From the NCBI GenBank assembly GCA_046597185.1, contig JBKJLF010000832.1:1-7703 (forward strand): a DNA stretch of 7,703 bases. The letters run 5' to 3'. A program made the position numbers and the translations under genes. This stretch comes from CAMBDR01 sp046597185 (GTDB taxonomy: Bacteria > Pseudomonadota > Gammaproteobacteria > Burkholderiales > Burkholderiaceae_D). Of the stretch, positions 1 through 5,007 are shown piece by piece. Position 1 is the stretch's first letter. Every line of letters starts with the position of its first letter. A model generated the notes under the pieces. It did not search any database, was not told where the DNA came from, and saw only the letters and a list, made by a program, of their open reading frames with translations.

Positions 1-204
1 TCCCTGGCCATGGTTGTTGGCATGGTTTTGCTGATTCAATTACCGCTGACCGGGGCTTTGGGTGCAAACCTCAATTGGTCGGTGTTTATGGCCGCGAGCG
101 CTTTATCGGTGGCGCTCATTTATGGCTTGTCGATTTTATGTTCGCTCTACCCGGCATGGCAAGCGAGCCGCTTAAGCCCAAGCCAGGCACTGCACTACGA
201 ATAA
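1..204 (+). CDS. ABC transporter permease, FtsX/MacB type (C-terminal fragment)
   Basis: Only the last 67 codons are present; the reading frame is open from the first base of the window, so the gene starts upstream. The visible part holds one hydrophobic segment at the start (MVVGMVLLIQLPLTGALG), a short loop (ANLNWSVFM), and a last membrane helix (AASALSVALIYGLSILCSLY). It ends in PAWQASRLSPSQALHYE. This close, 'YPAWxASRLxPxxALxYE', is the typical C-terminus of FtsX-domain permeases of the MacB/LolC type, which move substrates such as lipoproteins, antimicrobial peptides or macrolides out of the inner membrane or periplasm with a separate ATPase. The ATPase, adaptor and any second permease are presumably upstream. 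The substrate cannot be told from this fragment. The family call rests on the C-terminal motif and topology. Confidence 0.85.
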   Translation, partial: SLAMVVGMVLLIQLPLTGALGANLNWSVFMAASALSVALIYGLSILCSLYPAWQASRLSPSQALHYE

Positions 205-294
205 ATTTTATCCGCCGCCAAACCCTGGAAACAACAAACCTGAGCCGACTTCGCCCGCCGCCGCAAATAAATTGGCTGTGGGCGACCAAGGTGG

Positions 295-324
295 TTGACG
301 GCAATCGGCGTTTGCTGTTTTAAT
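295..324 (+). promoter_or_regulatory. candidate sigma-70-type promoter
   Basis: TTGACG (295-300, 5 of 6 to the -35 consensus) is followed after 18 bases by TTTAAT (319-324, 5 of 6 to the -10 consensus). Transcription would start near 331, only about 16 bases before the terminator hairpin at 347. It could drive the SGNH gene through readthrough, give a very short RNA, or be a chance match. No start site is known. Confidence 0.35.
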
Positions 325-346
325 ACCAAACAATGTAATGCAAGTG

Positions 347-371
347 CCCGGCTTTCGCGCCGGGTTTTGTT
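347..371 (+). terminator. intrinsic (Rho-independent) terminator
   Basis: CCCGGC (347-352) pairs perfectly with GCCGGG (359-364) around a six-base loop (TTTCGC), and a T-rich tract starting TTTTGTTGG follows at once. This is a GC-rich stem plus U-tract on the + strand. It most likely ends transcription of the ABC transporter operon, whose stop codon is about 140 bases upstream, and separates it from the SGNH gene. The other strand has no T-run after the stem, so it looks one-directional. Confidence 0.75.
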
Positions 372-391
372 GGTTTTGTTGGTTTTATCGG
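365..391 (+). repeat. 9-bp tandem repeat in the terminator U-tract
   Basis: TTTTGTTGG occurs twice in tandem (365-373, 374-382) and a third, diverged copy TTTTATCGG follows (383-391). It extends the T-rich tail of the terminator hairpin. It may simply be slippage within a T/G-rich tail, or give several release points for RNA polymerase. Confidence 0.6.
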
Positions 392-408
392 CCTTACTGG
401 CAAGCACG

Positions 409-534
409 AAAGGAGGCTCTCTTCAAAAAATAAATCGCAGCAAACAAAATAACAAGAAAAAAGACACCCAAAAACAAGCATTAAAAAAAATAATATACAA
501 ATCATAGATAGCTGTAAAAATAGTTTCACTTACT
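409..534 (+). other. A-rich leader region with an orphan Shine-Dalgarno-like sequence
   Basis: AAAGGAGG (409-416) is a near-perfect Shine-Dalgarno sequence, but no ATG, GTG or TTG follows within a usable distance. From about 424 to 530 the + strand is dominated by A with little G, unlike the GC-rich genes on both sides. The stretch should be unstructured as RNA and could be the 5' leader of the SGNH mRNA. TATACA (494-499) is a weak -10-like match with no convincing -35. No gene is supported between 205 and 547. Confidence 0.4.
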
Positions 535-538
535 GGAG
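535..538 (+). promoter_or_regulatory. ribosome binding site of the SGNH hydrolase gene
   Basis: GGAG lies nine bases before the ATG at 548. It supports this start, which is also directly followed by a good signal peptide. Confidence 0.7.
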
Positions 539-547
539 AATAGAATA

Positions 548-1660
548 ATGAATACACCATTCCGTATCGGTTTGCGATCCCTCGTGCCCGCTCTTGTCAT
601 AGTCGCCTTTGGCTCAGAAGCCGCAGCCAGCACCCTCAACCAAAATGTTTCCTGGACCATTGACCGCGCAGCCACGACCACCAAGTACCGCGTGGTGGCG
701 TATGGCGATTCGATCTACGCTGGTTATAACGGCTCGACCGTCAGCGCGGCAAAATACGCGGCTCCCACGGTGGGTGCCGAGTATATTTCCGCACAATGGA
801 ACGTGGACATCGAGAGCGTGCGCCGCGCCAAATCCGGCGCGGTGGCCAAAGATGTGTACGACAATAAAATCGTGGCCGAGCGCTCTTACATGCAGGACAG
901 TAGCACCCGCGTGGTCACCTTCGAAATGTGCGGCAACGATGGCTTGCAAGCACGTACCGCCTTCAAGGGCCAGACCGACACCTGTAACTACGGCGTGTTG
1001 ACCACGGCCGAAGCCAATTGCAAGACTTATGTTACGGCGGCGATGGACTACATCAACGCCAATGCGTATGCGGGCACCAAGCTCAAAGTCGTCGCCACCC
1101 TGTACTACCCGGGCTATGCGGCGGACAATACACAAAGTGCCTGCAAGGACGCCAGCACCGGTGCGACGGTGAAAATGCAAGACAAATTTTTAGCCGTCAT
1201 GGCGCGCATGAACCACATGATGTGCGATACCGCACGACAAAAAGGCTTCCAGTGCGTTGATAACTTTGCCCAGTATATGGGGGCCGAATACGATAGCAAT
1301 GGCGATGGCCAAATCGACTCGGCCGCGTTAGCTTATGTGGCAGGCGAGAGTCAGGCCAGCTATGTCAACCGCATTACCACCACCTTGCGCGCTACCATCC
1401 GCGACGCCAACACCCATTTTGTTTCATCGGGTAGCAGCTTCGACTACATCCAGTCTGACGACACCCATCCGACCTACAATGGCAGCACCGTTTCGGCGGG
1501 TCTGTTTGGTGGCAGCACGGGCACGGGCGCAGCACGCTATACTTCATTTTCTGGCGGCAAAAACCCGATCTGGAATCAGTATGGCCACGAGCGCATGGGC
1601 TGGTCTTTGTCTACCTTTAACCCGGCGGCCCCCTTGAGCGCCAAAGCCAAAGCCAGGTAA
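548..1660 (+). CDS. secreted SGNH/GDSL-family hydrolase
   Basis: This 370-residue protein has a Sec-type signal peptide (basic MNTPFRIGLR, hydrophobic core SLVPALVIVAFG, likely AAA cleavage after residue 27). No lipobox cysteine follows. The SGNH blocks are visible in order: AYGDSIYAGY with nucleophile Ser55; a candidate block II glycine near Gly97; CGNDG with Gly129 and Asn130; and DDTHP with Asp304 and His307. This family hydrolyses ester bonds of lipids, acylated sugars or polysaccharides, or thioesters; the substrate is not evident. The mature part has six cysteines (128, 146, 158, 199, 226, 236), which could form three disulfides in the periplasm. Residues 249-260 (DSNGDGQIDSAA) resemble an EF-hand calcium loop without the usual last Glu. 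YNGSTVSA occurs at both 60-67 and 310-317. The tail is basic (SAKAKAR). The next gene starts four bases after the stop, so the two are probably cotranscribed. Confidence 0.85.
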   Translation: MNTPFRIGLRSLVPALVIVAFGSEAAASTLNQNVSWTIDRAATTTKYRVVAYGDSIYAGYNGSTVSAAKYAAPTVGAEYISAQWNVDIESVRRAKSGAVAKDVYDNKIVAERSYMQDSSTRVVTFEMCGNDGLQARTAFKGQTDTCNYGVLTTAEANCKTYVTAAMDYINANAYAGTKLKVVATLYYPGYAADNTQSACKDASTGATVKMQDKFLAVMARMNHMMCDTARQKGFQCVDNFAQYMGAEYDSNGDGQIDSAALAYVAGESQASYVNRITTTLRATIRDANTHFVSSGSSFDYIQSDDTHPTYNGSTVSAGLFGGSTGTGAARYTSFSGGKNPIWNQYGHERMGWSLSTFNPAAPLSAKAKAR

Positions 1661-1664
1661 TGCC

Positions 1665-2357
1665 ATGAGTACACCAAGCCGTTCTAACCCATCATCCGCC
1701 AACGCTGGCGCACTGGCGTGGTGGCCAGCGCTGGGCTATCTGGCTGTCGCGCTGGGGCTGGTGGTCGGCGGCCTGGTGTTTTTATGGTTCTCACCTTCGT
1801 TGCCAAGTGCCGCTGGCAACGAAGGTGACAGGACAAGCAGCCAAGCGCCCACTACCAGCGCCACGGTTGCGGCTGGGCCACCGCGCGTGGCAGGTGCAAC
1901 GGGCGTAACCAGCGTAGTGAGCGGAGAAGCCAAGCCAGCCGCCACAGCGCCACCTGTGGCCGAAGGCAACACCGACCCCACGCGTGACCTGTCCAGTTAT
2001 GTGATGCGCGGCCAAAAACCAACCATGCCCGAAGTGATTGAACGCCTGCATCAGGCCGGCATACACAGTGGCTTGGGGGCATTCTCGCCGCCCGGCACGC
2101 GCCCGGCCTTGATCGGGCTGGCGGTGCCGGAGGATTTTGTGCTACCCGATGGCTATGTGCGCCATCATCAGGCCACCGATGATGGCCAGCGCATCGAGGC
2201 GATATTAATGTTCGCGCCGGATCGCCAATTTTTCGATACCGCCAAGCGCCCGATAGTGGTGCCACAAAACCGCGTGGTGCCACCCGAATATGCGCCACCC
2301 GGTCTGCCGATTCGCCGTATTGTGCTACCCAAACCCATCGACCCCGCCGGGATTTGA
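1665..2357 (+). CDS. uncharacterised single-pass membrane protein with periplasmic domain
   Basis: I do not recognise a named family for this 230-residue protein. Residues 1-18 are polar. Residues 19-42 form one membrane segment (WWPALGYLAVALGLVVGGLV then FLWF), probably a non-cleaved anchor. Residues 43-115 are a low-complexity Ala/Pro/Thr/Ser/Gly linker. Residues 118-230 look folded: they begin PTMPEVIERLHQAGIHSGLG, continue through VPEDFVLPDGYVRHHQATDDGQ, and end in a Pro-rich tail (VVPPEYAPPGLPIRRIVLPK). There are no cysteines. With a cytoplasmic N-terminus the C-terminal domain would face the periplasm. AGG at 1655-1657 gives a modest ribosome site for the ATG. The gene lies tightly between the SGNH hydrolase and the Lnt-like gene (5 bases to the preferred start of the latter), suggesting one operon and a partner or scaffold role. 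That role is inference only. A perfect 15-bp inverted repeat lies inside the gene just after the membrane segment. Confidence 0.8.
   Translation: MSTPSRSNPSSANAGALAWWPALGYLAVALGLVVGGLVFLWFSPSLPSAAGNEGDRTSSQAPTTSATVAAGPPRVAGATGVTSVVSGEAKPAATAPPVAEGNTDPTRDLSSYVMRGQKPTMPEVIERLHQAGIHSGLGAFSPPGTRPALIGLAVPEDFVLPDGYVRHHQATDDGQRIEAILMFAPDRQFFDTAKRPIVVPQNRVVPPEYAPPGLPIRRIVLPKPIDPAGI
1791..1828 (+). repeat. perfect 15-bp inverted repeat inside a coding region
   Basis: TCACCTTCGTTGCCA (1791-1805) is the exact reverse complement of TGGCAACGAAGGTGA (1814-1828), with an eight-base loop AGTGCCGC. No T-run follows on either strand, so it is not a standard terminator. It encodes residues 43-55 of the unknown protein, just after the membrane segment. 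It would form a strong mRNA hairpin. It could affect translation or mRNA decay, bind a protein, or be the remnant of a small element. Confidence 0.85.
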
Positions 2358-2362
2358 ACACG

Positions 2363-4981
2363 ATGACAGGTATTTTTGCCGGGGCCAACTGGCGCACTCT
2401 GGCGGGTATTTTGGCGGGCATTCTGGCCAGTGCAGCACTCGCTGGCTTGTATGCCCGTGGCCGCATGGGCTGGCTACTCGGTTTTGTGATGTTGGTGCCG
2501 TGGCTGCGCACGCTGGACGCGCGCCAGACACGCGCGGGCGCGCTGCTGTGCGCGTGGGCGATGTCGGTAGCGTTTACGGCGGCGGTGTTTTTCTGGTTTG
2601 GCATCGCCATCGGTAATTACACCCAGGTCGGCGCAGCCACTGGCCTGGTACTACTGCTATTGTGTGCGCCGCTGTTTCAAGCGCAATTTATGGCCTTTGC
2701 ACTGGTACGCCATACGGTTGCGCGCCGCCACGGCAAGGGTGTGGGCGCGTTGGCGGCGGCCTGCGCCTGGGTGGCGATGGAATGGCTATTGCCCAAATTG
2801 CTGGGCGATACGCTCGGTCACGGGCTGTACCCTTCGCGCTTGTTGCGCCAAGGGGCCGATGTGGGCGGCGCGGCGGGCCTAACGCTATTGCTGCTGCTGG
2901 CCAACGAAGGCGTCACCTGCGCACTCGCACGCCGTGCAGACGGCTTGCGCACGCAAGCCAAAGCGCTGGCGCTGGCTGCGCTGGTGCCGCTGCTGCTGGC
3001 GGCTTACGGCATGGTCGCCTTATCAGCCAATCCATTAGCCAATCCATTAGCCAATCCATTAGCCAATCCATCGACAGCCCCATCAAACAATGCATCAAAC
3101 AACCCGGCCCCTGCCACCAAACCATTGCGCATGGGCTTAATCCAATCCAACATCGTCGATTACGAACGCCAACGCCAACAGCATGGCGCTTATGAAGTGG
3201 TGCGCAAGGTGCTCGACACCCACTTCGCCATGAGTTATGACGCGGTAGTACGCCAGCACGCCGACGCGGTGCTGTGGTCAGAAACCAGCTACCCCACCAC
3301 CTTTGGCCACCCCAAAAGCCCAGCCGGTTTCGAGCTGGATCAATCGATTCTGGACATCATCAATTCGGCAGGCGTTCCCTTCGTATTTGGCACTTACGAC
3401 CGCGACGCCGCAGGCGAATACAACGCCGCCGCCTTCGTCGCCCCCGGCACGGGTCTGTTGGGCTTTTACCGCAAAACCCGCTTATTCCCCCTCACCGAAT
3501 ACGTGCCGCCCTGGCTCGACTCGCCACGGCTGTGGCGCTGGTTACCGTGGGCTGGCACCTGGCGACCCGGCAATGGCGCACGGGTGTTTCCGCTACGTCT
3601 GGCCGACGGGCGCGAAATTGCCGTGCTACCGCTGATTTGCCTGGACGATGTCGATACCAGCCTGGGCATTGCCGGGGCCAGACTTGGCGCGCAGGCAATT
3701 TTAACCATGTCCAACGATGCCTGGTTCACCGACTGGCCGCAAGGGGCCAGCTTGCATCAGGCGGTGGCGGCGTTTCGCAGCATCGAAACCCGCCTGCCGC
3801 AATTTCGCGTGACCACCAACGGCTACAGCGGTGTGATTGATGCAACGGGTAGTGTGAGCGCTGCAAGCCGCATGGGCGAACGAACGCTGGTGATTGGAGA
3901 AATAGCGCTGCGCACGCCGCCACGCACGCTGATGGTGATGTGGGGCAATTGGGTCGGCCCGACGGCGCTGGCCTTGCTTGGTTTGCTGGCTGCCATCAAC
4001 GCCATGACGGCCGTAGCGGCAAGACCGTGTTGGCGCACATATTATGCGCAAAGCCGCGCGGCAGCAGAAGCCGACACCGCCAGAGCAACAGCCTTTCCGC
4101 TCAAGCTGGCCGTACTCCCGCCCGCCGCCCGCGTGGCCGCCGGGCTGTTGCGCTGCTTCGCGCGCGCCAGTTTGCTTTGGATGGGGCTGATGATCTTGCA
4201 AAACGATGCCTTGCGCGGCAACACGCTGGCGCAAATTCGCATGTTCACCGCGCTGTTTCTTGCCCCGGAGGCGGCTTGCTGGTGCATACTGCTGGCCTTT
4301 ACGGCGCGCGCCACGATCGAAAACGGCATGCTGGTGCTGGCACAGGGCGCACACCGCATCGAAATTCTGCTTCACGAGATCACTGCGCTCGAATCATGGC
4401 GCTTGCCCCTGCCCTGCTCCGGTGCCAGCTTGCGCCTCCTCTCGGGCCAGTACTGGCGCTACGGCCTCGCGCTCGCCAATCCGCCCGCACTGGCGCTGGC
4501 GCTGGCACGGGCACGGGCACGGGCACGGGCACGGGCACGGGCACGGGCAACGACGCAGGCGCAGGCGGACGGCGCGCACCCGCCCTCGCGCGTGGCGCTG
4601 TATGAACAAGCGCGCCTGAGCATGCGCCGTGGGCGCTTGAGCCACCCTGTCACCCGCTACCTGTTACTCCCGCTCGCACTGGCGCTGCCGGCCTACTATC
4701 TACATCAACACATTGCTTACGGCAGCGGTTTTGGCGAATACACCAGCTTTGGCCTGAAGGCGTATGCCACAGGTTTGACGTTGTGGTGGGCAGCCTGGGC
4801 AATTGGCGTTACACTATGCGGGGCGGCGCTGCGTGCATTGATCGAAATCGGTACGCTGGCAACCCTGTTACTCTGGCCCAGCCATGCAAATCAGGTGCGG
4901 CAGTGGCTGGAGGCAGGCGGCAACGCGGCGCTTTACCTTGGTTTGCCGGGGTGGCTGCTGCTACGCATTTATGGTGCATAA
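2363..4981 (+). CDS. Lnt-like apolipoprotein N-acyltransferase (CN-hydrolase) with large C-terminal membrane extension
   Basis: This 872-residue membrane protein belongs to the nitrilase superfamily, Lnt type, which transfers acyl chains to lipoproteins at the periplasmic face of the inner membrane. Residues 11-220 carry about six or seven hydrophobic helices, followed by a repeat linker (SANPLANPLANPLANP, 221-236). The CN-hydrolase domain spans about 256-510. The Glu-Lys-Cys triad is visible: Glu307 (WSETSYPT), Lys371 (FYRKTRLFP), Cys426 (LICLDDVD). Glu379 (LTEYVP) and SNDAWF are also Lnt-like. The spacings of 64 and 55 residues are close to those of E. coli Lnt. The Tyr-Glu after the Cys of E. 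coli Lnt is Leu-Asp here. A helix at about 530-550 is where normal Lnt (roughly 500 residues) ends; about 320 more residues follow with several helices and an (Ala-Arg)7 tract. ATG 2363 is preferred because GGGA (2349-2352) is ten bases upstream; an in-frame TTG at 2354 would sit against that site. It may acylate a special substrate rather than be the housekeeping Lnt. Confidence 0.82.
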   Translation: MTGIFAGANWRTLAGILAGILASAALAGLYARGRMGWLLGFVMLVPWLRTLDARQTRAGALLCAWAMSVAFTAAVFFWFGIAIGNYTQVGAATGLVLLLLCAPLFQAQFMAFALVRHTVARRHGKGVGALAAACAWVAMEWLLPKLLGDTLGHGLYPSRLLRQGADVGGAAGLTLLLLLANEGVTCALARRADGLRTQAKALALAALVPLLLAAYGMVALSANPLANPLANPLANPSTAPSNNASNNPAPATKPLRMGLIQSNIVDYERQRQQHGAYEVVRKVLDTHFAMSYDAVVRQHADAVLWSETSYPTTFGHPKSPAGFELDQSILDIINSAGVPFVFGTYDRDAAGEYNAAAFVAPGTGLLGFYRKTRLFPLTEYVPPWLDSPRLWRWLPWAGTWRPGNGARVFPLRLADGREIAVLPLICLDDVDTSLGIAGARLGAQAILTMSNDAWFTDWPQGASLHQAVAAFRSIETRLPQFRVTTNGYSGVIDATGSVSAASRMGERTLVIGEIALRTPPRTLMVMWGNWVGPTALALLGLLAAINAMTAVAARPCWRTYYAQSRAAAEADTARATAFPLKLAVLPPAARVAAGLLRCFARASLLWMGLMILQNDALRGNTLAQIRMFTALFLAPEAACWCILLAFTARATIENGMLVLAQGAHRIEILLHEITALESWRLPLPCSGASLRLLSGQYWRYGLALANPPALALALARARARARARARARATTQAQADGAHPPSRVALYEQARLSMRRGRLSHPVTRYLLLPLALALPAYYLHQHIAYGSGFGEYTSFGLKAYATGLTLWWAAWAIGVTLCGAALRALIEIGTLATLLLWPSHANQVRQWLEAGGNAALYLGLPGWLLLRIYGA
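3025..3072 (+). repeat. 12-bp tandem repeat, four units, in frame
   Basis: The unit AGCCAATCCATT occurs three times exactly (3025-3060), and a fourth copy has one change at its last base (3061-3072). It encodes the Ala-Asn-Pro-Leu linker between the N-terminal membrane helices and the CN-hydrolase domain of the Lnt-like protein. Copy-number change would keep the frame and only alter linker length. A looser ATCAAACAA pair follows near 3080-3105. Confidence 0.9.
4505..4549 (+). repeat. hexanucleotide tandem repeat GCACGG x7 encoding (Ala-Arg)7
   Basis: Seven exact units of GCACGG (4505-4546) are followed by a partial GCA. In the reading frame they give seven Ala-Arg pairs, at residues 715-728 counted from the ATG at 2363. 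A short CTGGCG repeat (Leu-Ala pairs) lies directly before them. Six-base units keep the frame when copies are gained or lost, so strains may differ in length. The tract falls in a basic loop between hydrophobic helices of the C-terminal extension, probably on the cytoplasmic side by the positive-inside rule. Confidence 0.9.
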
Positions 4982-5007
4982 TCTTAATCAAAAAGGCGCT
5001 TCAAACC

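Noticed and set aside
295..507. Small + strand open frame in the intergenic gap
   Set aside because: It runs through the terminator hairpin, has no ribosome site before its ATG, and ends as a Lys/Asn-rich translation of A-rich DNA.
614..1180. Long open frame on the minus strand opposite the SGNH gene
   Set aside because: It is a by-product of GC-rich codons; the + strand gene has a signal peptide and catalytic motifs, and the minus frame shows no family motif.
1703..1730. 7-bp inverted repeat CGCTGGC/GCCAGCG near the start of the unknown gene
   Set aside because: It is short, with a 14-base loop, and such matches are common in GC-rich coding DNA.
2354..2362. TTG at 2354 as the start of the Lnt-like gene
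   Set aside because: It would sit one base after the only ribosome-site-like sequence (GGGA 2349-2352); ATG 2363, ten bases away, fits better. Only three residues differ.
1852..2610. 252-codon open frame on the minus strand across two + strand genes
   Set aside because: It is rich in Arg/Pro/Ala with no recognisable domain and spans the boundary between two well-supported + strand genes.
3701..4375. 224-codon open frame on the minus strand inside the Lnt-like gene
   Set aside because: It overlaps the catalytic domain coding region with its SNDAWF motif; composition looks like a shadow frame.
4803..4820. Possible sigma-54 -24/-12 promoter before the response regulator
   Set aside because: The GG and GC pairs are 11 bases apart instead of 10 and the rest of the consensus is poor. 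I saw no convincing -24/-12 site elsewhere by eye either, though a matrix scan would be more reliable.
4783..5007. Upstream extension of the response regulator frame into the Lnt-like gene
   Set aside because: The extra residues overlap a clear coding region in another frame and do not belong to a REC domain; ATG 5008 has a ribosome site and a normal N-terminus.
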